Positions 43,969-53,709 are shown, counted from the first letter of the stretch. The stretch: DNA of 64,000 bases from Ewingella sp049889095 (GCA_049889095.1 JBLJFK010000005.1), one strand, 5' to 3'. A program made the numbers and translations. The notes: generated from the letters alone by a model not told the origin.

Positions 43969-44648
43969 GGCGCTTTGTTGCCTTTTTTCAGACGGTCAGC
44001 TTGCTTCTTACGCCACAGCAACAGAAGTGAGCCGCCTAAACCGCCGACCAACAGCACCAGCGGTAACAGCATCAGGCAGTTCATCAACTGGTCTTCGTAT
44101 TTCAGGAACAACGGCGTTTTACCGAGGAAGTAGCCGAGGGTGGTTAGAATCAACACCCACAACAGACCACTTACCCAGTTAAAAAACTGGAAGCGCATGT
44201 TGTTCAGGCCGGACAACCCGGCGATGGTCGGCAGTAATGTGCGGACAAACGCCAGAAAACGGCCCACCAGCAGGGCTGAAAGGCCATGTTTATGGAAGAG
44301 GTTGTGGGCGCGTTCATGATACTGCACGGGAAGATGGGCCAGCCAGCCCTGCACTATTCGGGTATTCCCCAGCCATTTCCCCTGAATGTAACTTAACCAG
44401 CAGCCCAGGCTGGCTGCGGTCGTCAGCAGGAAAATGGTCAGCGGGAAGTTCATCGCATCTTTTGCGATCAGGACACCAACCAGAATCAACAGGCTGTCAC
44501 CGGGAAGAAAAGCCGCAGGGAGCAGGCCATTCTCCAAAAAAATAATAAGAAATAGAAGGATATACAGTGTCCAGACCATCGAGGGGTTGGCCAGTGTTTC
44601 GTAATCTTGTTGCCAGAGGGCATCGATGAGCGAACTAATGATTTCCAT
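43965..44648 (-). CDS. yqjA: DedA-family inner-membrane protein YqjA
   Basis: 227 residues. Multi-pass DedA/SNARE-associated protein with the motif FLENGLLPAAFLPGDSLLILVG and FVRTLLPTIAGLSGLNNMRF containing the conserved membrane arginine. In E. coli it is needed for alkaline tolerance and drug resistance and is likely proton-dependent; DedA proteins recycle undecaprenyl phosphate or flip lipids in some bacteria. In E. coli the yqjA-mzrA pair is Cpx-induced. I could not fix a CpxR box upstream. Confidence 0.95.
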   Translation of the reverse strand: MEIISSLIDALWQQDYETLANPSMVWTLYILLFLIIFLENGLLPAAFLPGDSLLILVGVLIAKDAMNFPLTIFLLTTAASLGCWLSYIQGKWLGNTRIVQGWLAHLPVQYHERAHNLFHKHGLSALLVGRFLAFVRTLLPTIAGLSGLNNMRFQFFNWVSGLLWVLILTTLGYFLGKTPLFLKYEDQLMNCLMLLPLVLLVGGLGGSLLLLWRKKQADRLKKGNKAP

Positions 44649-45052
44649 GTACTTTCGTGAAACTCCGTAGTTTTCAGTTAATCGACCGAATCAATGCGGA
44701 ACAGTGCAGCTCAACGCAGAATAACCAGGCCGACAAGTACGCCTTTCCATGGCAGTCAGGGTAAGAAAAGTGACTTAATTGTAACAAAAGCACCCACTTT
44801 GAGACAGGTAAATATACCTGTTAAAACCGAATGATATAAGCGTGCTACGACTGTCAGACCGTGCTTTTACACTCACTGACACAACTCGACAGTGGGCTGA
44901 CAGGAATCGTAGGAATTATTTTTCCGGAATCTTTTATTTGAGAAAACTTTTATTTAGAAACGTTCACTTCAGGAAGTGGATTAAATCCGGATAGGGAGGT
45001 CTTTTTGCGGACATCAGCAGGCCGCGAAAAACAGCCTGCTGCAAACAGGGAT
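44649..45052. other. Intergenic region between yqjA and exuR
   Basis: 404 bases. It holds the yqjA promoter region (AT-rich, about 44770-44830) and the 3' flank of exuR with a perfect 8-bp hairpin CAGCAGGC/GCCTGCTG (45015-45041), a probable exuR transcript end, though without a strong T run. A palindrome-like AGGTAAATATACCT lies at about 44805-44818. No ORF is credible here. Confidence 0.5.
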
Positions 45053-45847
45053 TTACTTGTTGTTGATCGCGGAAGAAAGGTGCAGCGCGGGAGCATCAAG
45101 GTGGACAACCGGATTTTCGGAATAGAGATAGCGGTCAACGTTGAATTCGAAATCATCGCTGGTGGCACGGAACAGCATCTGCTTGGTGTTTTCCAGATGC
45201 TGCCACATCGCCAGTTTGGCTGCGTGCGGATCACGGCGGATCAACGCCTTGAGGATCTGGTCATGATCTTCGCACCAGCTTTCGATCGACTTCGCGTCGA
45301 TATGCTCATGCAATTTACGCCAATAGGGATTCTGACGGCGCTGACTCCACATCTTCTCTACGATGCTCGCCATGGCGCTGTTCTGCGTGGATTGCGCTAC
45401 CTGAACGTGGAATTTCAGATCCCACTCGGAATCGCGAAAGCGGTCCTCCAGACGGGCTTGCTCCTGAATTTCCATCAAACGTATGATGTCTTGTTTGGTC
45501 ACCTGCGTGGCGGCAAATTCAGCAATATTACTTTCTATCAGCTGACGCGCTTGTAATAATTCAAATGGACCGGCTGCGCCAAACTCCAGGCTGCTATCGG
45601 TCATAACCAGATGTTTTTGCTGGTTGGACATCACATGAATGCCGGAACCTTTACGCACCTCAACATAGCCTTCCACTTCAAGCATGATGATCGCTTCACG
45701 CACCACGGTGCGACTGACGTTCATCTCTTCCGAAATCAGGCGCTCGGCCGGTAATTTTTCGCCGACGGGATAAACGCCGCTCTCAACTCTCTCCTTGAGC
45801 GTGGCTGCCAGTTGTTGATAAAGACGTCTGGTTTCAGTAGGTTCCAT
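45053..45847 (-). CDS. exuR: Hexuronate regulon repressor ExuR (GntR family)
   Basis: 264 residues from the ATG at 45847; AAGAG lies 6-9 bases upstream, while the ATG five codons earlier has no Shine-Dalgarno. N-terminal winged HTH (VGEKLPAERLISEEMNVSRT) and FadR-type C-terminal helical domain (ELLQARQLIESNIAEFAATQ). It represses exuT and uxaCBA until galacturonate or a product of it (in E. coli tagaturonate or fructuronate) is present. Lies downstream of exuT on the same strand, with its own candidate operator. Confidence 0.97.
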   Translation of the reverse strand: MEPTETRRLYQQLAATLKERVESGVYPVGEKLPAERLISEEMNVSRTVVREAIIMLEVEGYVEVRKGSGIHVMSNQQKHLVMTDSSLEFGAAGPFELLQARQLIESNIAEFAATQVTKQDIIRLMEIQEQARLEDRFRDSEWDLKFHVQVAQSTQNSAMASIVEKMWSQRRQNPYWRKLHEHIDAKSIESWCEDHDQILKALIRRDPHAAKLAMWQHLENTKQMLFRATSDDFEFNVDRYLYSENPVVHLDAPALHLSSAINNK

Positions 45848-45937
45848 GGCTTTACTCTTCATTGATATAAACGGAAGCGATAAAAATGTCGTTGAATGAC
45901 AGAGAGCATTCTCCCAGGCTGCATCGCCTGCCGGGGT

Positions 45938-45955
45938 AAAACTTGTTATACCAGT
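45938..45955 (-). promoter_or_regulatory. Candidate ExuR operator upstream of exuR
   Basis: On the minus strand TACTGGTATAACAAGTTT resembles the ExuR/UxuR operator (AAATTGGTATACCAATTT) with the GGTATA core kept. It lies about 90 bases before the exuR ATG, suggesting autoregulation. Confidence 0.55.
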
Positions 45956-46024
45956 ATACGAGGAACGCAGGACGGTTGCACCGTCAAAGACATGTCAGAA
46001 AGGTGCATTCGGATGAACAAAATG

Positions 46025-46052
46025 AAAAAGCCCGGGTTGTTTTCCGGGCCAA
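46025..46052 (-). terminator. Terminator after exuT
   Basis: On the minus strand GGCCCGG and CCCGGGC pair around an A-rich loop, followed by five T; 10 bases past the exuT stop. exuR is therefore likely to have its own promoter. Confidence 0.85.
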
Positions 46053-46062
46053 AACAGTGATA

Positions 46063-47355
46063 TCAGACTTTTGCGGGTTGCAAAGGCTGAGCGGTAGGTT
46101 CCACCGCTGAGCGGTTCTGCAGAACGGTCCAGATGACGACTGCACCTAACAGATCGAACACTGAAAGCGCGGCAAACAGCGGGCTGAAGCCCAATGTATC
46201 GGCCAGAGCGCCTACCACCAGAGCAAACATCGTGCTGGCTGTCCATGCGGCCATCCCAGTCAGTCCGTTGGCTGTCGCAACTTCGTTACGACCAAACACG
46301 TCTGAAGATAGGGTGATCAATGCGCCGGAAAGTGACTGGTGCGCAAATCCGCCGACGCACAACAAAGCAATGGCGGCATAAGGGCTGGTGAATAGACCAA
46401 TCATCCCGGGGCCAATCATCAATACTGCCCCCATGGTGACGACCAGTTTGCGTGACACGATCAGGTTAACTTTGAAATATTTCTGGAACAGTGGTGGCAG
46501 ATACCCGCCGACGATGCAGCCTAAGTCAGCAAAGAGCATTGGCATCCAGGCGAACATGGCGATGTGTTTCAGGTCGAAACCATAAGCCTTGAACATAAAC
46601 AGCGGGATCCATGCATTGAATGTCCCCCAGGCAGGCTCTGCCAGGAAACGTGGCAGCGCGATACCCCAGAACTGGCGGTTACGCAGGATTTCCCATGCTG
46701 ACATCTTCTTGCCATTGTCGGTCTGATGCTGCGCTTCCTGTCCACCAAGAATATATTCACGTTCAGTTTCGCTGAGTTTTTTCTGGTCTTTCGGGTGTTT
46801 GTAAAAGATTAACCAGCAGATGGCCCAGACCAAACTGAGGGCACCGGTAATGATGAAGGCGAGTTGCCAGCTATGCACAAGGATGCACCAGACAACCAGC
46901 GGCGGCGCAATCATCCCGCCGATAGACGAGCCCACGTTAAAGTAGCCTACTGCAATCGAACGTTCCTTCGCAGGGAACCATTCGCTACTGGCTTTCAGGC
47001 CGGCAGGGATCATCGCCGCTTCTGCCATACCGACAGCACCGCGGGCAATCGCCAGACCGCCCCAACTGCTGGCCAGGGCAGTCGCCATACAAAACAGCGC
47101 CCACATAATGGCAAACATGGCGTAACCGACTTTGGTTCCCATGACGTCAAGCACATAACCGGCAACCGGCTGCATAAGGGTATAGCAGGCGGAATAGGCG
47201 GCGATAATATAAGAATATTGCTGAGTGCTAATGTTGAGTTGGCTCATCAGCGTCGGTGCTGCAGCGGCTATGGCGTTACGTGTTAAATAGCCTAATACAG
47301 TACCGACTGTGACCAGTCCGATCATGTACCAGCGTAACCCTTTGATCTTACTCAT
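46063..47355 (-). CDS. exuT: Hexuronate/proton symporter ExuT (MFS)
   Basis: 430 residues with 12 predicted membrane helices, ACS family of MFS. It imports galacturonate and glucuronate with protons. GLRWYMIGLVTVGTVLGYLT, the segment SYIIAAYSACYTLMQPVAGY and ARGAVGMAEAAMIPAGLKAS match E. coli ExuT. Its substrate feeds UxaC, encoded divergently. A 464-base regulatory gap separates the two. Confidence 0.96.
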   Translation of the reverse strand: MSKIKGLRWYMIGLVTVGTVLGYLTRNAIAAAAPTLMSQLNISTQQYSYIIAAYSACYTLMQPVAGYVLDVMGTKVGYAMFAIMWALFCMATALASSWGGLAIARGAVGMAEAAMIPAGLKASSEWFPAKERSIAVGYFNVGSSIGGMIAPPLVVWCILVHSWQLAFIITGALSLVWAICWLIFYKHPKDQKKLSETEREYILGGQEAQHQTDNGKKMSAWEILRNRQFWGIALPRFLAEPAWGTFNAWIPLFMFKAYGFDLKHIAMFAWMPMLFADLGCIVGGYLPPLFQKYFKVNLIVSRKLVVTMGAVLMIGPGMIGLFTSPYAAIALLCVGGFAHQSLSGALITLSSDVFGRNEVATANGLTGMAAWTASTMFALVVGALADTLGFSPLFAALSVFDLLGAVVIWTVLQNRSAVEPTAQPLQPAKV

Positions 47356-47567
47356 TTAACTCTCTCCCAGTAAATAATCCGGTATTGTCTGCACGTTTGT
47401 GGCCGCAGTACACTGAGCACCGCCGCTCAGTGCGGGGCTTCAGCTTGTAGTGCTGCTGATGAGTACGTTATTTGACTACCCTGTTTTGGTTCTCCCAGTG
47501 TCCCCGACAAAAACGTTAGTGATGTGGCAGGTCTTCACTCACGCTCTTGTTGGGGCGAGCTAAAGAT

Positions 47568-47605
47568 AACTTGTCATACAGATTTAAAATTTGAATGACA
47601 TCACA
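47568..47605. promoter_or_regulatory. Candidate ExuR operator and CRP site in exuT-uxaC region
   Basis: AACTTGTCATACAGATTT (47568-47585) resembles the ExuR operator with several mismatches. Directly after it, TTTGA-ATGACA-TCACA (47590-47605) fits the CRP consensus TGTGA-N6-TCACA with one mismatch. The pair sits about 215-240 bases from each divergent start, as expected for glucose repression plus ExuR control. From consensus only. Confidence 0.5.
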
Positions 47606-47752
47606 AAAACACATTAAGAATGTGTGGATAATAGATATCAACGCAATAAATTAAAAAATATCATTTTTTTCAATTAGATAATGTTTTTTTAATAATGTTT
47701 GTACCATCATCCACCCCTTTAAAGACGTTAAATAGTGCTGGACGATGACTGT

Positions 47753-47769
47753 AATTGGTGTGATAACTT
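47753..47769 (+). promoter_or_regulatory. Candidate ExuR operator near uxaC
   Basis: AATTGGTGTGATAACTT keeps a perfect left half site (AATTGGT) of the ExuR palindrome and a degenerate right half. It lies 50 bases before the uxaC start, so it would overlap or follow the promoter and block it. Confidence 0.45.
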
Positions 47770-47819
47770 CGCATCAGTGAGAGACAACTCAGAAAAGAAT
47801 TCAAGGTGAGGGACCTAAG

Positions 47820-49232
47820 ATGACGCAGTTTTTAACCGAAGATTTCCTGCTGGACAGCGAGACAGCGCGTCGGCTTTATCATGACTATGCAAAAGACCAG
47901 CCGATTTTTGACTATCACTGTCACCTGCCGCCGGAACAAATCGCGCAGGACTATCAATTCAAGAACATGTATGACGTCTGGCTGAAAGGCGATCACTACA
48001 AATGGCGTGCTATGCGTACCAATGGCGTGCCTGAGCGCATGTGTACCGGCGACGCCAGCGATCGTGAGAAGTTCGATGCCTGGGCTGCTACCGTTCCACA
48101 TACTATCGGTAACCCGCTCTATATCTGGACTCACCTCGAACTTCGACGTCCGTTTGGCATTACCGGCAAACTACTTTCACCGACGACGGCGTCGGAAATC
48201 TGGGATCGCGGTAACGAATTGTTAGCGCAGAAGAGCTTCAGCGCGCGTGGCATCATGAAACAAATGAACGTGAAATTGGTCGGTACCACCGACGACCCAA
48301 TCGATTCATTGGAACACCACAAATCCGTGGCACAAGACACCCGTTTTGACGTCAAAGTGCTGCCAAGCTGGCGCCCGGACAAAGCCTTCAACATTGAAGC
48401 TGAGAGCTTCAATGATTACATGAAGAAACTGGAAACTGCCGCCGATGTCTCCATCACGCGCTTCAGTGATTTGCGCGATGCGCTGAAAAAGCGTCTGGAC
48501 CACTTCGCGGCGCATGGCTGTAAAGTGTCCGACCATGCGCTGGACGTGGTGGTGTACGGCGAAGCGGATGACGCAACACTGGATGGTATTTTGTCTCGTC
48601 GCCTGAGCGGCACAATACCCAACAAAGAAGAAATCGCCCAGTTCAAAACCGGCGTGCTGCTTTATCTGGCTTCAGAATATCAACGCCGTGAATGGGTACA
48701 GCAGTACCACATAGGCGCACTACGTAATAACAACACCCGCATGTTCCAGCTGATCGGTGCCGACGTGGGCTTCGACTCCATTAATGACCAACCGCTGGCA
48801 GAGCCGCTGTCCAAGTTGCTTGGCGCGCAGGGCATGGCCGGCGGCTTACCTAAAACGATTCTGTACTGCCTGAATCCGCGTGATAACGAAGTCATCGGCA
48901 CCATGGTCGGTAACTTCCAGGGCGAAGGGATGCCGGGCAAGATTCAATTTGGTGCTGGCTGGTGGTTCAACGATCAAAAAGACGGCATGCAGCGCCAGAT
49001 GACGCAGCTCGCCAATCTGGGCTTACTGAGCCGCTTCGTTGGGATGCTTACCGATAGCCGCAGCTTCCTGTCCTACACGCGCCATGAATATTTTCGTCGC
49101 ATCCTGTGTCAGATGATTGGCCGCTGGGTAGAAGATGGCGAAGCGCCGAACGACATGGCGCTGCTGGGCAACATGGTTAAGAACATTTGTTTCGATAATG
49201 CGAAAGAGTATTTCGCCATTGAATTGAACTGA
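47820..49232 (+). CDS. uxaC: Uronate isomerase UxaC
   Basis: 470 residues, the E. coli length. Isomerises D-glucuronate to fructuronate and D-galacturonate to tagaturonate. The amidohydrolase-type metal site motif FDYHCHLPPEQIAQDY is near the N-terminus, with VGTTDDPIDSLEHH and FGAGWWFNDQKDGM further on. First gene of uxaC-uxaB-uxaA; the preceding region holds the exu operators. Confidence 0.98.
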   Translation: MTQFLTEDFLLDSETARRLYHDYAKDQPIFDYHCHLPPEQIAQDYQFKNMYDVWLKGDHYKWRAMRTNGVPERMCTGDASDREKFDAWAATVPHTIGNPLYIWTHLELRRPFGITGKLLSPTTASEIWDRGNELLAQKSFSARGIMKQMNVKLVGTTDDPIDSLEHHKSVAQDTRFDVKVLPSWRPDKAFNIEAESFNDYMKKLETAADVSITRFSDLRDALKKRLDHFAAHGCKVSDHALDVVVYGEADDATLDGILSRRLSGTIPNKEEIAQFKTGVLLYLASEYQRREWVQQYHIGALRNNNTRMFQLIGADVGFDSINDQPLAEPLSKLLGAQGMAGGLPKTILYCLNPRDNEVIGTMVGNFQGEGMPGKIQFGAGWWFNDQKDGMQRQMTQLANLGLLSRFVGMLTDSRSFLSYTRHEYFRRILCQMIGRWVEDGEAPNDMALLGNMVKNICFDNAKEYFAIELN

Positions 49233-49375
49233 GTAAAACCCGCCAGGTGTGATGTGTCGCGCCCGGCAGGGTCAAAATTCTTATTCAGATTAATAATTTC
49301 TTCTGAACACGACGGTGATGGAGCGCGAACCGCCTTCAAAGACCGGCGTTTGCGTAAATTTAAGGTGAGTGTGAG

Positions 49376-50827
49376 ATGCAAAGGTTAAACCGTCGTGATT
49401 TCCCCGGATGCCATTTCCCGGAAAAAATTATTCAGTTTGGTGAAGGCAATTTCCTGCGTGCGTTTGTTGACTGGCAGATTGACCTGCTGAACGAACATAC
49501 CGATCTGAATGCCGGCATCGTGATTGTGCGCCCGATCAACAGCGACTTCCCGCCTTCGCTGAATGAGCAGGATGGCCTTTACACCACCATCATCAGTGGC
49601 CTGAACGAACAGGGTGAACGCGTGCGAGATACGCGGGTGATCCGCTCAGTTAACCGTGAAATCGATATTTACCACCAGTTCGATGATTATCTGGCGCTGG
49701 CGCACAACCCGGACATTCGTTTTGTCTTTTCCAATACCACCGAAGCGGGTATCAGCTACGTGGAGGGCGACCGCTTTGACGATGCGCCGCCGGTCAGCTT
49801 CCCCGCTAAACTGACCCGTTTGCTGTTCGAGCGCTTCACGCATTTTGCCGGCGCAGCAGATAAAGGCTGGGTACTGCTGCCGTGCGAACTGATCGACTAC
49901 AACGGCGAGAAATTGCTGGAACTGGTGCAGCGTTATGCAACCGAATGGGCCTTACCGGCAGCGTTCAACCAGTGGCTGCTCACTGATAACACCTTCTGTT
50001 CGACGCTGGTTGATCGCATTGTGACTGGCTATCCGCGCAGTGAAGTAGACAGCCTGCAGGCTGAGCTGGGTTATCAGGACAGTTTCTTCGACAGCGCCGA
50101 ACACTTTTACCTGTTTGTTATCCAGGGGCCGAAAAGCCTGACGCAGGAACTGCGTTTGGACAAACTGCCGCTGAATATCCTGTTGGTCGATGACATCAAA
50201 CCCTACAAAGAACGCAAAGTAGCCATTCTCAATGGTGCGCATACCGCTCTGGTGCCAGTGGCATTTCTTGCCGGGCTGGACACGGTAGGCGAAGCGATGA
50301 ATGACCCGCAAATCAGCCGCTTTGTTGAAATGGCGATCGCCGAAGAGATCTCACCGGTGCTGAACTTACCGCAGGCCGAACTGACGTCGTTTGCGCAGGC
50401 GGTATTGAGCCGTTTCCGCAACCCGTTTATTCAGCATCAGTTGCTGTCGATTGCCCTTAACGGCATGACCAAGTTCCGTACCCGCATTCTGCCGCAGCTG
50501 CTGGCCAGCCAGCAGATGAACGGCCTGTTGCCACCACGTCTGACTTTTGCGCTGGCCGCGTTGCTGGCGTTTTATCGCGGTGAGCGCAACGGCGAAATCT
50601 TCCCATTACAGGATGACGCAAAGTGGCTGAGCCTGTTTTCTTCACGGTGGAGTGAAGTACGCCGTGGAGAGCTTACTCTCAGTGGCTTGGTTGCAACGGT
50701 CCTTGCTGATGAGCAGCACTGGGGGCTGGACCTGAATACGGTGCCGGGTCTGAATGAAAAAGTGACCGAACAGTTACAGGCAATTGAGGATCGTGGTATG
50801 CGCGATGCACTCACGGCTTACAGTTAA
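49376..50827 (+). CDS. uxaB: Altronate oxidoreductase (tagaturonate reductase) UxaB
   Basis: 483 residues, the E. coli length. NADH-dependent reduction of tagaturonate to altronate; mannitol dehydrogenase family (IIQFGEGNFLRAFVDWQIDL nucleotide-binding start, KERKVAILNGAHTALVP catalytic segment). In E. coli uxaB lies apart from uxaCA, whereas here it sits between them, 143 bases after uxaC and 10 bases before uxaA. Confidence 0.97.
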   Translation: MQRLNRRDFPGCHFPEKIIQFGEGNFLRAFVDWQIDLLNEHTDLNAGIVIVRPINSDFPPSLNEQDGLYTTIISGLNEQGERVRDTRVIRSVNREIDIYHQFDDYLALAHNPDIRFVFSNTTEAGISYVEGDRFDDAPPVSFPAKLTRLLFERFTHFAGAADKGWVLLPCELIDYNGEKLLELVQRYATEWALPAAFNQWLLTDNTFCSTLVDRIVTGYPRSEVDSLQAELGYQDSFFDSAEHFYLFVIQGPKSLTQELRLDKLPLNILLVDDIKPYKERKVAILNGAHTALVPVAFLAGLDTVGEAMNDPQISRFVEMAIAEEISPVLNLPQAELTSFAQAVLSRFRNPFIQHQLLSIALNGMTKFRTRILPQLLASQQMNGLLPPRLTFALAALLAFYRGERNGEIFPLQDDAKWLSLFSSRWSEVRRGELTLSGLVATVLADEQHWGLDLNTVPGLNEKVTEQLQAIEDRGMRDALTAYS

Positions 50828-50837
50828 GAGGTTGATT

Positions 50838-52319
50838 ATGAATAGTATCATACAGATTCACCCCGCTGATAACGTCGCCGTCGCCCTGCAGGATCTTGAA
50901 TCCGGCGAACCAACCGAAGCCGGTGTTACGCTGCTTCAGGCGGTAGTGCGTGGGCATAAGTTTGCGATAAAACCCATCGCTGCTGGCCAAAATATCATCA
51001 AGTATGGCCTGCCTATCGGGCATGCATTGATGGACATTGCCGCCGGTGAGCATATTCACTCGCAGAATGCCAAAACCAATCTCAGCGATCTGGACCAGTA
51101 TCAGTATCAGCCGGAGTTCGTCGAACTTCCTCCGCAAATGGCCGATCGCGAGGTGCAGGTTTATCGCCGTAAAAACGGTCTGGTGGGTATCCGTAACGAA
51201 CTGTGGTTGATCCCGACGGTCGGTTGCGTCAACGGGATTGCTAAGCAGATTCAACAACGCTTTTTGAAAGAAACCAATCAGGCTGAAGGCACTGATGGCG
51301 TCTATCTGTTCACGCATCCATTTGGTTGTTCTCAACTGGGTGATGACCACATTAATACCCGCACCATGCTGCAAAATATGGTTCGCCATCCGAACGCCGG
51401 TGCGGTGCTGGTGATTGGTCTGGGGTGTGAAAATAATCAGGTGGATGTGTTCCGCGACACGCTGGGAGACGTGGATGACGAGCGCGTGCGCTTCATGACG
51501 CTGCAAAAGTTTGATGACGAAGTGGAAGCCGGGCTGGAGCGCCTGCGTGAGCTTTACGCAGTAATGCGCCATGACCAGCGCGTGCCAGGTAAACTCAGTG
51601 AGCTGAAGTTTGGTCTGGAATGCGGCGGCTCCGACGGTTTGTCCGGCATTACGGCTAACCCGCTGCTCGGACGTTTTTCCGATTACGTGATCGCTAACGG
51701 CGGCACCTCCGTATTGACGGAAGTCCCGGAAATGTTTGGTGCAGAACGTATACTGATGAGCCGTTGCCGCGACGAGCAGACGTTTGAAAAAACCGTTCAC
51801 ATGGTGAACGACTTCAAACAGTATTTCATCGAGCACAATCAGCCGATTTACGAGAATCCGTCGCCGGGCAACAAAGCGGGCGGTATTACTACGCTGGAAG
51901 AGAAATCGCTCGGTTGTACCCAGAAAGCCGGTCAAAGTCCGGTAGTGGACGTCCTCAAGTATGGCGAACGCCTGTCCCGTCACGGGCTTAACCTGCTCAG
52001 TGCACCGGGTAACGACGCGGTTGCTACCAGTGCGCTGGCGGGCGCCGGTTGCCATATGGTTCTGTTCAGCACCGGACGTGGCACGCCTTATGGCGGTTTT
52101 GTGCCGACCGTTAAACTGGCGACCAACAGCGAGCTGGCGGCCAAGAAACCACACTGGATTGACTTCGATGCGGGAAAACTCATTCACGGTGTTCCGATGG
52201 ACGACCTGCTCAGTGAATTTGTCGATCTGATTGTCGGCATTGCTGACGGTAAACTGTCGAAAAATGAATTGAATGATTTCCGCGAACTGGCGATTTTCAA
52301 AAGCGGCGTGACATTGTAG
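50838..52319 (+). CDS. uxaA: Altronate dehydratase UxaA
   Basis: 493 residues from the ATG at 50838 (AGAGG upstream); the open frame begins 18 codons earlier inside uxaB, which was rejected. Iron-dependent dehydration of altronate to 2-keto-3-deoxygluconate, feeding the Entner-Doudoroff branch through KdgK and KdgA. SAF-type N-terminal domain and the core with GLECGGSDGLSGITANP and SAPGNDAVATSALAGAGCHM. It ends the galacturonate branch present here; no kdg or uxuAB gene is in the window. Confidence 0.98.
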   Translation: MNSIIQIHPADNVAVALQDLESGEPTEAGVTLLQAVVRGHKFAIKPIAAGQNIIKYGLPIGHALMDIAAGEHIHSQNAKTNLSDLDQYQYQPEFVELPPQMADREVQVYRRKNGLVGIRNELWLIPTVGCVNGIAKQIQQRFLKETNQAEGTDGVYLFTHPFGCSQLGDDHINTRTMLQNMVRHPNAGAVLVIGLGCENNQVDVFRDTLGDVDDERVRFMTLQKFDDEVEAGLERLRELYAVMRHDQRVPGKLSELKFGLECGGSDGLSGITANPLLGRFSDYVIANGGTSVLTEVPEMFGAERILMSRCRDEQTFEKTVHMVNDFKQYFIEHNQPIYENPSPGNKAGGITTLEEKSLGCTQKAGQSPVVDVLKYGERLSRHGLNLLSAPGNDAVATSALAGAGCHMVLFSTGRGTPYGGFVPTVKLATNSELAAKKPHWIDFDAGKLIHGVPMDDLLSEFVDLIVGIADGKLSKNELNDFRELAIFKSGVTL

Positions 52320-52406
52320 TTACTGAGTTTTAGGATGAAGGTGAAACGGTGTTTCAATATGTGAGGCGCCGTAAACTTTCTCCTGGCTGGATAATGATGT
52401 TTGCAC

Positions 52407-52967
52407 ATGAGTGACTTCTGGAACGCGCACTATATCTGGTTTGCGCAGGGCGTTGGCGTACTGGCATTCTTTGTCGGCATCACGATGTTCTTCAACCGCA
52501 ACGACCGCCGTTTTAAACAACAGCTCTCCGCCTACAGCGCCATTATTGGCGTTCATTTTTTGTTAATGGGGGCTAATCCGGCGGGAATGAGCGCCTTGCT
52601 CAACGCTGTCCGTACCCTGATCACCCTGAAAACACGCAACCAGTGGGTGATGGTAGTCTTTATTGCTCTGACACTTATTTTTGGCATCGGCAAAGCCAAA
52701 CACCTGATGGAATTGCTGCCAATCGTCGGTACCGTAGCCAGTACCTGGGCACTGTTTCGCACCAGCGGGCTAAAGACCCGATGCATCATGTGGGGTTCCA
52801 CCTGCTGCTGGGTCATTCACAATATCTGGCTCGGTTCGATCGGTGGTTCACTGATCGAGGGCAGCTTCCTGCTGATGAACGGTTACAACATACTGCGTTT
52901 TCGCCACCTTCAGCGGCAGGGGATTGATCCTTTCGCCGTGGAGAATGCGGTGGAGAAAAAGCGCTGA
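52407..52967 (+). CDS. ygjV: YgjV-family inner-membrane protein
   Basis: About 186 residues (ATG at 52407; a TTG two codons earlier at 52401 is also possible and neither has a strong Shine-Dalgarno). Five to six hydrophobic segments, with FFNRNDRRFKQQLSAYSAII, the segment ALLNAVRTLITLKTRNQWVM and IGGSLIEGSFLLMNGYNILR matching E. coli YgjV. Function unknown. Same neighbour (uxa genes) as in E. coli, and convergent with the Anbu gene 13 bases away. Confidence 0.92.
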   Translation: MSDFWNAHYIWFAQGVGVLAFFVGITMFFNRNDRRFKQQLSAYSAIIGVHFLLMGANPAGMSALLNAVRTLITLKTRNQWVMVVFIALTLIFGIGKAKHLMELLPIVGTVASTWALFRTSGLKTRCIMWGSTCCWVIHNIWLGSIGGSLIEGSFLLMNGYNILRFRHLQRQGIDPFAVENAVEKKR

Positions 52968-52980
52968 TTTGCACGGATGT

Positions 52981-53709
52981 CTAATCCAGTTTCAGCGGTG
53001 GCAGTTGGCCGAAAATACTCAGCAGGCCTTCGCCCCAGCCCTTGCTTATCATACCGAAGTACGGATGTTCTTCGGTAATGCGGTGCTGCTGCGCGGAACT
53101 GTAGCTGTCAGCCGGGTAGATCATCACATCCAGCGGTAAACCGACGGACAGATTGCTGCGCAGGGTGGAATCCATCGAAATCAATGCGCACTGCATCGCC
53201 TGTTCCAGCGGGGTATTGTAGTTCAGCACGCGGTCAATAATAGGTTTGCCGTACTTGCTTTCGCCAATCTGAAAGTAGGGGGTGTCATGCGTCGCTTCGA
53301 TGAAATTGCCCTGCGGATAAATATGGAACAGCCGCAATCCATCTCCTTTAATCTGACCGCCGAGCAGTAAATTGCAGCTGAAATCAGTCATGCCGCCCTG
53401 ATTGGCACCGCTGTCGCGGGCAATCACTTCACGCACCGTTTCTCCCAGCAGGCTGGCTGCGTCATACATCGACGTCGCATTCAACAGATTCTCGCGTTCA
53501 GGATCAAGGCAGCGCCGGTGTAGCATGCTGATGATGCTCTGTGTGGTCGCCAGATTTCCGGCACTCTGAATCACCAGCATCCGTTCATCACTCTGATGAA
53601 AAATATGCAGTTTGCGGAAAGTGGAAATGTGGTCCACTCCGGCATTAGTGCGCGAGTCCGAGACAAAAACCAGGCCAGAGGACAAGCGCATGGCCACACA
53701 GTAAGTCAT
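52981..53709 (-). CDS. Anbu: ancestral proteasome beta-subunit-like peptidase
   Basis: 242 residues. The N-terminus MTYCVAMRLSSGLVFVSDSR is that of an Ntn-hydrolase: after Met removal Thr1 would be the nucleophile, with Asp17 (VSDSRTN) and Lys32 (FRKLHIF) in the positions of proteasome beta catalytic residues. There is no long propeptide. This family (COG3484, Anbu) is related to proteasome and HslV; published structures show open helical or ring-like assemblies, and no natural substrate is known. It is the last gene of a four-gene operon with ATP-grasp, alpha-E and transglutaminase-like genes, the combination normally seen with Anbu. The 30-base gap to the transglutaminase gene is the largest in the operon. 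Confidence 0.92.
   Translation of the reverse strand: MTYCVAMRLSSGLVFVSDSRTNAGVDHISTFRKLHIFHQSDERMLVIQSAGNLATTQSIISMLHRRCLDPERENLLNATSMYDAASLLGETVREVIARDSGANQGGMTDFSCNLLLGGQIKGDGLRLFHIYPQGNFIEATHDTPYFQIGESKYGKPIIDRVLNYNTPLEQAMQCALISMDSTLRSNLSVGLPLDVMIYPADSYSSAQQHRITEEHPYFGMISKGWGEGLLSIFGQLPPLKLD

Noticed and set aside
50811..52187. 458-codon open frame on the minus strand opposite uxaA
   Set aside because: It mirrors the well conserved uxaA gene; composition and sequence are those of an antisense shadow.
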